Below, in pieces: positions 32,867 through 44,188 of a DNA stretch of 64,000 bases; position 1 is the stretch's first letter, and the number at the start of each line of letters is the position of its first letter. Location: positions 114,886,244 through 114,950,243 of the forward strand of contig CM071571.1 in the NCBI GenBank assembly GCA_036426205.1. The letters are read 5' to 3'. The position numbers and the translations under genes were made by a program. The notes beneath the pieces are model-generated. The model was given only the letters and a program-made list of their open reading frames with translations. It ran no database searches and was not told where the DNA came from. Source of the stretch: Ascaphus truei. Its lineage: Eukaryota; Chordata; Amphibia; Anura; Ascaphidae.

Positions 32867-34690
32867 AAGTCCGTTTCCTCCTCCACCGGGTGGATGAATA
32901 GAGACCGCTGCATCTTCCAGGGTTTCAGCAAGTTCACATGGTAAATTTGTTTACCCTTCCTGGACCCTGGTTGAGCGATCTCGTAATCCACATCACCCGT
33001 GCGGCGGAGTACTTCGAATGGGCCCTGCCATTTGGCTAGGAGTTTACTCTCACAACTGGGTAACAACAACTACACCTGATCTCCTGGGTGAAACACTCTC
33101 ATACGATCATTTTGATTGTAATGTCTCTCCTGACTGTCCTGGGCTGATCTAAGATTCTCCCTAGCAAAATGGCTGACCACATCTAGGCACTTCCAAAGGT
33201 CCAATACATATTGAAGGGTATTCTTAGAAGGGGATCGCTGTTCCTCCCAGGACTCCTTTAGGAGGTCTAGGATACCCCGGGGCTGGCGGCCATACAGCAG
33301 TTCAAATGGAGAGAATACTGTGGAGGCCTGGGGAACTTCCCGCACTGCAAACAGCAGAAAAGGGAGAAGTTCATCCCAGGCTCTCTTCTCTGAATCTACA
33401 AATTTCCTCAGCATCCCTTTTAGAGTTCGGTTAAATCTTTCCACCAATCCGTCAGTCGGTGGATGGTAGACCGATGTCCGAACAGACTTGACCTCTAGTA
33501 ATTTTAAGACATCATTCATCAGTCTAGCCATAAAATGTGTACCTTGGTCTGTCAACTTGACCTGAGGAAGTCCAACCCGTGAGAACAGCTCCAACAACTT
33601 GTTGGCTACTTGCTTTGCCGTTGCTGTTCTCAGGGGGAACGCCTCAGGATATCTTGTTGCATAGTCAACTATTACAAGAATAAACCTGTGTCCTTTCACA
33701 GAAGGTTCTAGAGGTCCTACCAAGTCTACCCCAATCCTCTCAAAGGGAACTGACACCAAGGGTAGAGGAACCAAAGGGGCTGATTTTTGTCCCTTCAGAC
33801 TGGTTAGCTGGCACTCTGGACATGCCGCACATAACTTAGCAATATCACTATGCATTCCTGGCCAATAGAATCGGGACGAAATACGGTCCAATGTTTTATC
33901 CCTGCCAAGGTGACCACCCCAAGGGACAGTTTTGGATAGAGTGAACACAGATTTAACAAACGCCTTGGGAACCAATATCTGTCTGGAGACCTCCCATGTT
34001 TGTGTCTGCCTATTCACCCTATTCAGGATATCATTTGATAATTCAAAATGGGGGAATACTATCACCCTCTGTGCATTCAATATCTGCTCCTCAATTTTTA
34101 CCTCCTTATCATACTGTCTAGCAAGGACTGGGTCTTCCCTTTGCCTCTGGTGAAAATCAGGGAGGTATAGGTCTGGTAAATCTCCAGGGCCCATATCCCC
34201 CTCCCTCTGGCCATCCCCAGCCATCACTTGTGACTTCTGGCTACTTGAATGGTCACCTTGAGACCCAGATTTCTGCAACCAGTCCTGTTTGTCAGAGCGT
34301 CTTTGCTTCCGAGTCTTTGGGACCCGGTGTCTACTGGGAAAAAGGTCTGCCGAGAAGGGGAACAGTTTGCCAGGGTTCTCCTGAGCCATAGAATAAGGCT
34401 CCTCATGAGAGACTGGAGCCATTAGGTCCGAAAAGAAAGGCCAGTCCCGGGCGAGCACAACGGGGGCAGGGAGCCAAGGAGTGACTCCTACTTCAAGGTA
34501 GGCCTCTTGACCTTTTACCTGTTGCCGGATTTTGGCCATCGGATACCGTTTTACATCTCCGTGTATACATTCTATACTCCATGGAGAGTCAAAAGAACAC
34601 ACATTAGGTGGTAACAGTTCCTGGAAGACCAGAGTTTTCCCAGAGCCCGAATCTACAAGGGCCTGGACGTTTTTTCCCCCAACCTGGGCT
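32776..34690 (-). pseudogene. protease and integrase of gypsy pol
   Basis: The aspartic protease site 'ALVDSGSGKTLV' lies about 34655-34620 just upstream of the long open frame (34602-33070, 510 codons). Integrase follows: a zinc-binding region with 'GGHLGRDKT' and 'CAACPEC' in which the first His position seems changed; then 'GVDLVGPL' (Asp), 'KLTDQGTHF' (Asp) and 'TDGLVERFNRTL' (Glu). 'KWQGPFEVLRRTGDVDYEI' (about 33035-32980) is the C-terminal GPF module. A stop (33070) separates the last part. Integrase lies upstream of reverse transcriptase, which is the Gmr1 order. Confidence 0.9.
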
Positions 34691-35016
34691 GGAAGTAGTC
34701 AGGGCTTGTAATTTTCTCCAGTGAAGGCCGAGGCGACGGCCCTGCTGAAGGAATAATCCATCTGTGGACAATCCACATGCCGGTGGTCTTGTTCTCCGCA
34801 GGCGCAAAATGGAGAGGGTTCCTTCGCAGGAGGGGGCCATGGATAGCGCTCTGCTCGACCGGATACTGGAGACCAGGCATCTGGTGGGTCCTAAGGAATG
34901 GAAATACCTGGGCGCTACCTAGGAATAGGGTAAGTATGGTATCAAAAAACCTTGATGGTAGACAAGGTTTTCCCTCTGGTTCTTGTCCTCCTGTGACTCT
35001 AACCCCAATGGAGGAT

Positions 35017-36087
35017 CTACCCAGGATCCTTCAAATGGAAGCAAAAAGAAAGAAGGGGAAGGGGGAGCACTGGTGGAGTAATTACTCCACCAGTGCTCCC
35101 CCTTCCCCTTCTTTCTTTTTGCTTCCATCTGGTGGGTCCTGTTGGCGACAAGTTCCTCTCATTTGGCGACAAGCCGACATCAGGAAGGGGATGAGGGTCT
35201 CGGCGGTGCCCGGCATTTTGACTTCTTCCTTCTTGGAAGGACTGCTCCTTTCGTGGCAATTGGTGGTTGTGCATGGAGTGGGCGTAGTTTCCCCATTGTT
35301 CCAATCTCCCTCTTTGGGTCTCCGCATGTGCTGGTGAAGTTGGATCCGTCGGGTCCAGGGCACTCGCCTGATACTCGGCCCCAAGGAAGTTCTCAACGAG
35401 TCGGACCACCAAAGCTAGGGTTTCAGCAGCATGGCGTTTTACCCACGAGCGTGCGGAAGGGGGTATTATCTGTAGGAATTGTTCCAACACCACTTGCTCA
35501 AGAATTGCCTCCTTAGTGCGCTCCTCGGGTTGTATCCAGCGAGTACACAAGTCCAATAACCGCTGAGCGAGGACCCGGGGTCTCATCTTAGCGGTGTACT
35601 TCAGGTTCCGGAACTGCTGCCGGTAGGTCTCTGGGGTCAGACCTAAGCGATCCAGTATGGCGGCTTTTACTTGTTGGTAGTCCATTGCCTGATCTGCTGG
35701 GAGACCCTGATATGAGGCCTGGGCTTCTCCTATGGGGAGCGGGGCCAAAGCAGTTTCCCAGCGATCTGTAGCCCAGCCCTGAGCTTCGGCAACCCTTTCA
35801 AATGTCAGTAAAAAAAGCCTCTGGATCCTCGCTCAGAACCATTTTCCTCAGGAGGACCGGGGTTTGTTCACAAGTTCTGGACTGGCAGACACCTGGAATT
35901 GGGTCAGCAGCTTGGCCATCCACTCATCCTGTGCTGCCTGCTACTGGGTTAGGAGCTGGGTTTTCTGCTGCAATAGTGGTTGGGCCTGCTCCTGCATTAA
36001 CAGTCCCTGCTGATTTGTCTGCTCCTGCATTAACAGTCCCTGCTGTCTGGTCTGCTCGCACAGAAACTCTTTTAAAAATTCTTCCAT
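35017..36087 (-). pseudogene. gag with SCAN-like capsid domain
   Basis: Starts at an ATG at 36087 ('MEEFLKEFL') with glutamine-rich repeats ('LLMQEQ'). It has an in-frame stop near 35940 and a frameshift near 35860. From 35748 it is open for 243 codons. Residues about 40-125 of that part ('YRQQFRNL', 'LLDLCTRWIQPEERTKEAI', 'LVLEQFLQIIPPSARSWV') match the SCAN fold found in vertebrate zinc-finger proteins. That domain is thought to derive from Gmr1-like gag capsids. The C-terminal tail runs into the palindrome at 35035-35128, which replaces the expected nucleocapsid region. Confidence 0.85.
35035..35128. repeat. 94-bp perfect palindrome
   Basis: Bases 35035-35081 are the exact reverse complement of 35082-35128, with no spacer. 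The half-site contains 'gaaagaaggggaaggggg' and 'agcactggtggagtaa'. It lies at the 3' end of gag, and sequence of the gag type continues on the high-coordinate side. It looks like a foldback duplication, either biological or from the assembly. Confidence 0.95.
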
Positions 36088-36143
36088 TTTACTAATTTTT
36101 GTGTGTGTGTGCGTGGCCCTTCAATTGCAGGGGCCTCTCAAAA

Positions 36144-36163
36144 TCCCGGCACTTCTGACACCA
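36144..36163 (-). other. primer-binding site, tRNA-Leu type
   Basis: On the minus strand TGGTGTCAGAAGTG lies two bases from the 5' LTR end. It matches the complement of the tRNA-Leu 3' end with one mismatch over this length. Confidence 0.75.
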
Positions 36164-36165
36164 TA

Positions 36166-36627
36166 TGTTGCAGGGTACACGCAAACACACACACGTGGGT
36201 TCTCTTGATAAGGCTTCTTTATTGAGCCTTAAAAATATACAGCACACAAAAACAAAATAGCTTCTCTTCAGCATACAAAAACAAAATAGCTTCTCTTCAG
36301 CAGACAAAAACAAAATAGCTTCTCTTCAGCATAGAAAACAAGGCAGCTTCTCTTCAGCATGCAGGACACAGACAGTTCATCACACATGTACTTTGAAAAA
36401 CAGATCTTATAGCAGTAATCTCTTCAGTATTTCAGTCCTGTCTCCTGACCAGCTAGCCTGCATGTGTGTACAGCCTGGGGGTTTTAAAACACCTTGATTA
36501 TGCAGCTTGGGTCAGACTTATTAAGCAGCCCTTCTCAACTAAAACTTAACCTCGTCACTGCTGCACTGCAAGCCTAAACATAGGTTTGCCAGGTATATGG
36601 CTGGTGACGTTCATTCACCCTGTCACA
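36166..36627 (-). repeat. 5' LTR of the Gmr1-like element
   Basis: 462 bp, nearly identical to the LTR at 30527-30986. On the minus strand it reads TGTGACAGGG...CCCTGCAACA. AATAAA lies near 36215 within a short hairpin ('aaggctcaataaagaagcctt', minus strand, imperfect). Upstream of it are the same four 28-bp tandem units (36245-36365). Confidence 0.93.
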
Positions 36628-36632
36628 GAGGG

Positions 36633-37190
36633 TAAGATGATTGTATAGACTTAAATGTGAGGAGGAACATTGTGTAATTGATACAGAGCTTAATAGAAAG
36701 CCATGAGTGCAATTTTAGCAGGAGAGACGCGGAGAAAGATTTAGGAGAGAGTAAAATGATTCTAGCAGCAGCATTTAGGATAGATTGTAGGGGAGACAGG
36801 TGAGAGGCAGGAAGGCTGGACAGTAGAAGGTTACAGTAGTCAAGACAGGAGAGAATGAGGGAATGAGTTAGAGTTTAAACAGTAGACGAACAGAGGAAAG
36901 GGAGTATCTTTGCAATGTTACATAGGTAAAAATGACACATTTTAGCTACATTGGGAATTTGAGAGGAGACTGTAAGGGAGGAGTTAATGTGACCATAGGC
37001 AGCAGGCTTATGATACTGGGTGTATGATAGTACTGCCAACAGAAATATAAAAGGGAGAAGTAGGACCAGGCTTAGGAGGAAGTATGAGGAGCTCCATCTT
37101 GGACATGTTAAGTTTCAGTTGGCTGAGGGCCATCCAGGATGATATAGCAGAGAGACCTGTGGAGACTTTGGTCTGTCCAGCAGGTGTACA
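36633..37190 (-). pseudogene. LINE 3' fragment, part 2 (upstream half)
   Basis: On the minus strand, broken frames read 'WMALSQLKLNMSKMELL' (about 37150-37080) and 'LDYCNLLLSSLPASHLSPLQ' (about 36840-36785). Then comes 'ILNAAARIILLSP', the usual end of the L2/CR1-type reverse transcriptase region. It is continuous with 30521-30190 once the gypsy element is ignored. It has stops and frameshifts and is a 5'-truncated old copy. Confidence 0.75.
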
Positions 37191-38350
37191 GTATTTATTT
37201 ATTTATAAAATGTTTTACCAGGAAGTAATACATTGAGAGTTACCTCAATTTTAACATCACCAAGCATCAGTGAACTGCAGCAATTGGCTCATTTTTTGAC
37301 TGCCCTTCAGCTGCACCAAAGACTGTCCACCTTGATTTTCAAGTATGACTTGATAACAATATATCGTTACATTAAATGAACATGATTATACAGTACATTA
37401 TATTTAAAAACATTGCATGAACAGTTAAAGATAATATATGTTATAGGTGTATGTAACAGTTAAAGAACAGATTAAAATATGAGACATCTTATTTTTTAAA
37501 GAATATAGACTGGTAGCGGCTTTGAGAGTGTCAGGTAGATTGTTCCATTTGTTAGATGCACTGTAAGAGAAAGAGGAGTGGCTGGATTCTCTGTTGAACT
37601 TTGGGACCGTGACCAGTGTTTTAGGAGCCCGATCTCAGGTGATAAGTCCTGCATTTGGTAGGGTTAAGGAGCTTGTTCAGATAGACGGATAGCATGCCCA
37701 GAAAGTATTTGAAGGCGACACAAAAAATGAATTTTGCGCCTAGACTCAAGAGATTACCAATCTAATTTTTTGAGCATTTCGCAGTGATGTGTTTTGTAGT
37801 TACATTGGAGGACAAAGCAACATATTGAGTTTTAGAGGGTGTCTAATTTTCTAAGGTGAATTGTGGGTGATGTACCATATACTATGCCCCCATAATCTAA
37901 AATTGGAATTTGCATCTGCTGTGCAATGTCCTTTTTGACCAGCAGGCTTAGGGAGGATTTGTTTCAATAATGTATTGTATACCTAGTTTGGCATAGGTTT
38001 TTAATGTCAGGGTATCAATGTGCAACCCAAACGTTAAATAGGAGTCAGTCAAACCATATGCCCAGATATTTAAAACTAGTGACAGAGACTACAATAGTAT
38101 TAGAGTTGGTTCTGATCTGTAGCTCTGTCATTGGTAGCTCTAGAAATGTATCCTTGGTCCAAAATACCATTGTTGCAGTCTTATCAGCGTTTAAAACAGT
38201 TTGTTTTGGGAACTCCAGGTTTCACGTCTCGCAAAATCAGATTGAAGTACGTGTCCAAGGTCAGAAATTTTAGGGCTGTCTGCAAAAAAGATTGTGTGAT
38301 CCGCATTGCATTGAAGCTCCCTTACAAGCTGTAGGTAGCTCCTTAATGAA
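37191..38350 (-). pseudogene. 5'-truncated copy of the 2A-bearing L2-type LINE
   Basis: The 3' end ('tttataaaatgttttaccagg', then 'aagtaatacattgagagtta', plus strand) is the reverse complement of the 3' end of the full LINE at 48.4 kb. Upstream, the minus-strand reading 'TELQIRTNSNT' and 'VTSFKYLGIWFD' (about 38130-38050) and 'SQNKLF' (about 38205-38191) match its reverse transcriptase. It is broken by stops. It starts in the region of the catalytic YADD block and abuts the PLE fragment. Confidence 0.85.
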
Positions 38351-38369
38351 GTCTGAAAAGTGGGATTCT

Positions 38370-39148
38370 CTGTAGGATTTGGTAGAGTAATAACATTCAT
38401 TTTTATTTTATATGGTTGTTGATGACTAGAAGACTGGAATATATTGTTTATGTCCTTCCAGAGGTTTGCTGGATTTGATGTATTTTGGTAAATATTCTTA
38501 GAGTAATGTGGGGCTTTTGCTAGTCCTGTTTGGTTTGTGTATGTATGTTTGTGTATGTATTGTGTTCGCTGTGTAGAGCATTGCGCAGGTTTTGCATCTT
38601 GGGTCCTGGCATGGTTTTGTCCCGCATTCAGTTGTACTGCTGAATACTTTACTCCTCACCATAATATTCATGAGATTATGGGGTTGTCTGTATGATAATA
38701 AGGGTGCTTCAGGGAAGACCTGTTGCAGTCTTGTATCTTCCTGGAGGATGGGTTGTACTTTCCTGGCGATCTTGCGTAGGGCTCCTAGGTGTGGGTTATA
38801 CTATATGTGACCACCAAAGGTACCCTGTTGCTTGTCTCCTTCTGTTTGTATTCAAGGAGATCACTTCTTGGTATTCTGGTTTCTTTGTGAATTTGCTGGT
38901 CTACAATTCTGTGGTTATATCCACGGTTTATAAAGTCTGATCTCAAGGCTTTAATCCGCTGGTCTCTGTCTGCTGTGTCGGAGCATATTCGGTTGTATCG
39001 TATGGCTTGACTGTAGATGGTTGCATGTTTGGTGTGTGTCGGGTGGAAGCTGTTGTCCCTCAAATAGCTGGCTCTGTCTGTAGGTTTGCGGTATACAGAA
39101 GTCTGTAGTTGGTTGTTCTTTATAGTAATGGTGGTGTCTAGGAAATGT
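38370..39148 (-). pseudogene. Penelope-like element ORF, C-terminal half (RT end and linker)
   Basis: In minus-strand order: 'FLDTTITIKNNQLQTSVYRK' with 'PTDRASYLRDNSFHP' (about 39140-39045), then 'IYSQAIRYNRICSD' and 'LRSDFINRGY' (39000-38920), the usual end of PLE reverse transcriptase. 'EAPLLSYRQPHNLMNIMVRS' and a cysteine cluster 'GTKPCQDPRCKTC' (about 38700-38590) form the linker before the GIY-YIG endonuclease. The endonuclease itself is not recognisable before the junction with the LINE fragment. Upstream it abuts the 1-kb palindrome of pLTRs. Confidence 0.85.
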
Positions 39149-39490
39149 ACTTATATATATATGAGAAAGACAAAACAGAGAGCGCACGCCCCATAGTGTA
39201 ACACTGTAACATTTAATGTAGGGAAGGGTGGATGGGGGGATTAAAAACACTCACAATAGGAAGGTAAAATATAAGCAGTATGTGATTTATAATCACCACC
39301 AAGGTAAATCCAAACCACAGCAGAGAGTCCAAGATCAGCTGTAGTAGGTGTCCCAAACAGCGCTGTCCCTCCGGTTCACTCAAAATCCTCCAGGTACATC
39401 TGGTATCAGAGTTGGCCTTAAAATCACTACATGTGCTCCCCGGCCGTAAAGGATGCACAAACCGTGATGACGTAATGTCGTAAGGTACGT

Positions 39491-39533
39491 CCCTGACGCG
39501 TTTCGTCGCAACAATTGCAACTTTATCAAAGGG
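39491..39533 (-). ncRNA. hammerhead-ribozyme-like motif in left arm
   Basis: Minus strand: stem I pairs CCCU (39533-39530) with AGGG (39494-39491). The core is UUGAUAA, then an extra A. Stem II pairs GUUGC with GCGAC (five pairs, one G-U). Then come GAAA and CGCGUC, giving a two-pair stem III and a GUC cleavage triplet. C3 and G8 are replaced by U and A, as in the copy at 19.1 kb. Confidence 0.55.
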
Positions 39534-39818
39534 AATGTCCCTGAACAAGGATAACAGTGTATAAGTACTGGAGGGTCCCAAATGTGATTGGTGGAAGTAC
39601 TAAATGATAGTCCCTCCCCTATAAACGAGCCATAGCTTTAAAAATATACATATAATTCAACTAAAACGAAATAAATAGGCTGGATTTGGAGTTGAATTAT
39701 ATGTATATTTTTAAAGCTATGGCTCGTTTATAGGGGAGGGACTATCATTTAGTACTTCCACCAATCACATTTGGGACCCTCCAGTACTTATACACTGTTA
39801 TCCTTGTTCAGGGACATT

Positions 39819-39861
39819 CCCTTTGATAAAGTTGCATTTGTTGCGACGAAACGCATCAGGG
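39819..39861 (+). ncRNA. hammerhead-ribozyme-like motif in right arm
   Basis: The mirror copy: CCCU/AGGG stem I, UUGAUAA core, GUUGC/GCGAC stem II and GAAA. The following CGCAUC differs by one base from CGCGUC in the left arm, which weakens the two-pair stem III (C-A mismatch). Confidence 0.45.
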
Positions 39862-40195
39862 ACGTACCTTACGACATTACGTCATCACGGTGTGTGCATC
39901 CTTTACGGCCGGGGAGCACATGTAGTGATTTTAAAGCCAACTCTGATACTAAATGTACCTGGAGGATTTCGAGTGAACCGGAGGGACAGCGCTGTTTGGG
40001 ACACCTACTACAGCTGATCTTGGACTCTCTGCTGCGGTTTGGATTTACCTTGGTGGTTATTATATATCACATACTGCTTATATTTTACCTTCCTATTGTG
40101 AGTGTTTTTAATCCCCCCATCCACCCTTCCCTACATTAAAGTTACAGTGTTACACTATGGGGCGTGCGCTCTCTGTTTTGTCTTTCTCATAGATT

Positions 40196-40464
40196 TTGCT
40201 GTGGAACTGGTTATTCCATGTGAGAGCTGCCGTGGGCCCCTGGGCTCTGTACATTGTTCTGGTGTTACCTGTCAGGACTCATCTTAGGGTTTGGACATTG
40301 AACTTTGATTTTGCCATGTTGTGTATCCACATGTTTGTTTTTGTATTTCATTGATCATTGTTCACAGATTATTAAGGGTTTTCATTTTTTAGGGTAATTA
40401 TTTAACTATTATTATTATCATTTAATATATATCTATATACCTGTTGCCGCTACTTTTTGTTTCT

Positions 40465-40526
<62 letters not shown>

Positions 40527-42549
40527 TGTCAAAAGGAGGGCTTCTGGGCGCGGCTAAATGTATACAGTACAACAAGAAACACAGAAGCCCAAAGCTACCT
40601 ATATATTCTCTTGAAAAATTGTCATTTTGTTTAACTCTTTGGCCAAAGCAATTAAGCCTGCTGCCACATCAAGGCATGATCATAAGCAGGTCCTAACACT
40701 ACCTGAGTTAAAATTCATATTTATCTCTATAAGTAGAGGAAGAATGATCAACATTGGATCTGTCACAACTCAGCAAAATGAAAATAACCTGCTAACTTGG
40801 AAAGTGGGGAGGGGCGAGTTTAAACCCTGGGGGGGAGGAACCACTAAACTCCAAAAACAGCCGAGACCAGCTGGATAAGGTTAATAAACACACAAATACC
40901 CAGCAAGCTCTGAAAAACCCCAACAACTAAATGACCCTTTTTCATGAGAATATATACTGTAGGTATTTCACTGTGTATTTTTGTCATATTGGATGTAGCT
41001 TTGGTCTTCTTTGTTTCTTGCTGTAAACATATATCTTATAATATATTTTATTGTAGAGGTAACTTCCCTGTAGAATGCAGCTTATACTTTCCCCCCCCCC
41101 CCCTTCTTTTATTTAAGGGCAAGTTCTAAAGCTAGCACCTGCTTACACAGCAACAATAATTTGTTATTGTATAAGTGGCTCTAATACATGGATCTTTAAT
41201 TATTTGAAAATTAAACATGTATTTTGTATTAGGCTTAGAAAAAAAAGTTTTACTCATGTGCTTCTTTCACACTTTGCATAATGTTCTTCCTCTGATTTTC
41301 CTGGGCACTGCGGCTGTTGTTGTGGAACTTGCAAGTAACTCTGGCAATGGCAATGGGTGCAGAAACTAAATGTATATAAGTTTAACCCTCCTTGAAATGA
41401 ATTGACATAGTGTTGCTATTACTACTATTAATATATTTCTATATCCTTTATATAATATACACAGAGACAGTACAGTAGAGCCGATGCCACTGAGGCTGAG
41501 ACCAGGCACCCATCCATGGAGTGGACACAGCCAGGGGTCCTCCAGTCAGTCACACTTAAATTAAACAAGTTGCATGAAGTAAATAATGTTATTATCTAAT
41601 CAAATGTTTGACCTATAACAGCACAACACTCGTAGTACTACAGCAGCACAGCAGCAGCCCTAAGCAACCCACAGACAAACCCAAGAACACAGTGGCTAAG
41701 ACTTGAGGCAGCACCCCTATTTATATATTCCTTCCATAATAATTTTTTTTGCGGATTTTGATTTATAATATAATTCAAATCCATTTGCAGATTTTCAGTG
41801 ATAGAAAAACAATGAATATGCATTTTTTAAGAATGATCTGCAAACATTTGTGGCTTAATGGAATTTACAAATCTGTGCCGGATTGAAATGTCTTCCAAAA
41901 AATCTTGCATCTCTACTGTCCTTATTATACTCTATTTAAGACATTCAAAGATGCAGTAATCTCACTCTGGTTCTGATGGTTCCAGTGATTTGTTTCCTAC
42001 TCCTTAAGGATCCGGAATTGTCAGCAATATCTAATGGAAACACTTTATTGAATTATAGGTATATGCTTATGGAGATTTCATTTTGAGACTTGATTAGTTT
42101 GAATTTGACCCAAAAGGCAAATATTTTTGAGGACCTTGTCATCATAGAATATTTTTTTTATAACATTTGGATTAGTCCCCGGGGGTCTTATTCTTGGCTA
42201 TACATATAATATATGATAGTTACAGTGCAGCCCAGTAGAATTCTCACATAATACATTATAGTTACAGGTGCAGCCCAGTAGGATTCACACAGCATGAGTC
42301 TGATTCAGATGCAGTAACCCCCGCTGTGTTAATCCCAATGAACCATTACTCTCCTTAATGGCACTCCGCACGCACAGATGAAAAAAACATGACTGCAGCA
42401 GATTTCTTGAGGGCAGTGTGAATGACAATAATGCTGCAACAGTATATTCTAGTAACATTATAAACTCACACTTAAACCTGAGCCTCAGTAATTTGTGTTT
42501 GAGTTTTGCAACATTCACTTGCTAAATTCCTCACTTAGTATAAATACTG
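40196..42549. other. AT-rich non-coding interval with (TA)n
   Basis: No gene recognised. A (TA)n microsatellite of about 60 bp lies at 40462-40521 and a C-run at 41090-41103. Short open frames lack any resemblance to known proteins. Confidence 0.45.
40462..40521. repeat. (TA)n microsatellite
   Basis: Nearly uninterrupted TA alternation. Confidence 0.95.
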
Positions 42550-42872
42550 TAGTACCGACGGTTATTCTAGCACAAACCAGTGGCAATCGCCAAAACGACC
42601 CAGGTACATGCTGGGTACATGCTGGGTACATGCTGGGTCTAGTTTAAGGCATTTCTGCATTGACTAATGGCCCATAAGATTAACAGTGGGGGTCCCTGGC
42701 AGTCCCATTCAAACTGAATGGGACTGCCAGGGACCCCTGCTGTTTTAATCCGATGGGTCATTAGTCAAATGCAGAAATGCCTGAAACTTGCCTTAAACTA
42801 GCCAGGTTACACCCAGCATGTACCCAGCATGTAACCGGGCTAGTTTAAGGCAAGCTTTAGAATACTCGTTGT
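42550..42872. mobile_element. foldback MITE, family A, copy 2
   Basis: The same axis sequence as copy 1 ('ccattcaaactgaatggg', about 42707). The arms carry the 'ggtacatgctgggtacatgc' tandem 11-mers on the left and their complement on the right. The outer right end 'ctttagaatactcgttg' matches copy 1. The left end 'gttattctagcac' is diverged. Confidence 0.85.
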
Positions 42873-44188
42873 CTCATCTGTAAAACAACACTGTGTTAGA
42901 TATATTGACATTTTGATAAATGAATACCACCCATTATGGACCCATGATCTACAACACTAGACAATTTTTAAAAAAAAGTTATATTACTGAACTACTACTA
43001 ATAATTTAATTAAAACTTCACTACTCATGCAGGCTATACCCACTGGAATCTGGAGCTGAAGTGTGGTGGTTTTATTGCCCAATTTCCTAGGAATGCCTTG
43101 TGTTAAACTGTGCTTAATCTATCATGTCTATCACTGAAGTGGGCAGCCATCTTGTCAGATGGTAGATGCTAAATATCCCTCGGAACATATGTCAAGAGGC
43201 ACTGGCTATGTTGGTTTATTTTAGAAGTGCTGTAGATCACAGCATACAATGAACTGGCAGGTGACTAGGTTAGGTTATGGTTTCTGTGTGAACAGGGCTG
43301 ATGGTGAAATTAGCTATCCATTCTAAATGGGAAATGATTAACATTTGGGCTCTGCATGTTGCCATGTACAATGAAACACAGTAGACGAAAAGGTAGACTC
43401 AAGAACTCCAGCTCAAAGTAGGAGTAGAAATGGAGTCTAGAGACTTGATGCTAGTGCATGATTATTAATCATAATGAGCTTGCTTGCTAAACAGATTGCT
43501 GATGATACAGAAAATGGTTTAGCCAGGCATAAGCTTTGGCTATATTTTACAGAAATAAGCATGAGTAGTACAGTATAGTGGAAACATCACAGCATTTGAA
43601 GATTCTATTGCAAGTTCCAGTGTCAGCATTATTGTGTCCTTGTGATAATGATTCTATTTTCATATGCCTAAGGCAACAGCAACATTTTGTCTCTCACATA
43701 TAATTACTACAATAATAGTTTGTAAGCACCACAAAGCAAGAACTGGGGACTGGGGTCTAAAGAAAAACCCTGTCTATTGTGATGGAGAATATAAGATGAA
43801 CATATGACTTTTGTTATGATTATTATATGAGGAACTGTTTGCACTCTCCCCCCCCCAGCTTTATAAATTAATAAATATGTTTTAGTCACTTCAAAACAAA
43901 TTTTCAGAGAAAGAAAATGTACATTTTATATTTTCAATGATCAATATCCCATTCCAGAGAAACAGCCCTGCAAAACCCTTTCATAGGATCTTTTAAATAT
44001 GTCTGCCACTGTGAGTTTTCTAGGAAACATGATATAATTCAGTTCCAGCTTTTAAATCATTGCACCATTCTTAACGCATTAACCCTTTGAGTGTCCCACA
44101 GCGTAGCCACTACGTCATGGGTTCTTGCACCCTGGTGATAACTCTAAAAACCATATGACATACAGTAGTAGCTACCTAAAAAACAAAC
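42873..44188. other. non-coding interval, nothing recognised
   Basis: No exon or element identified. The stretch at about 44075-44130 ('cattaaccctttgagtgtcc', 'cactacgtcatggg') looks like a piece of a dispersed repeat. Confidence 0.4.

Larger units (their letters stand above)
30527..36627 (-). mobile_element. Gmr1-like Ty3/gypsy LTR retrotransposon
   Basis: A 6.1-kb element on the minus strand. It has two LTRs of 460-462 bp, a tRNA-Leu-type primer-binding site, gag with a SCAN-like domain, then protease, integrase, reverse transcriptase and RNase H. Integrase precedes reverse transcriptase. That order is rare for Ty3/gypsy and defines the Gmr1 group. A 5-bp duplication GAGGG flanks it. The LTRs are alike with few differences, so insertion was fairly recent. 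The coding region is broken by stops, frameshifts, a 397-bp MITE in pol and a 94-bp palindrome at the end of gag. It sits inside an older LINE fragment. Confidence 0.93.
39150..40195. repeat. 1-kb palindrome: two PLE terminal repeats head to head
   Basis: The left arm (about 39165-39660) and right arm (about 39687-40193) are reverse complements with only scattered differences. The spacer is about 25 bp ('aaacgaaataaataggc'). The outer ends read 'gagaaagacaaaacagagag' (39161) and its complement. Each arm encodes the same 122-codon frame, an artefact of the repeat, and each carries a hammerhead-like motif. The left arm is in the same orientation as the PLE ORF fragment next to it, so these look like inverted pLTRs. 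Confidence 0.93.

Noticed and set aside
39213..40139. Two matching 122-codon proteins on opposite strands
   Set aside because: They are the same sequence read from the two arms of the palindrome, with no family resemblance; the conserved RNA motif inside explains their similarity better.
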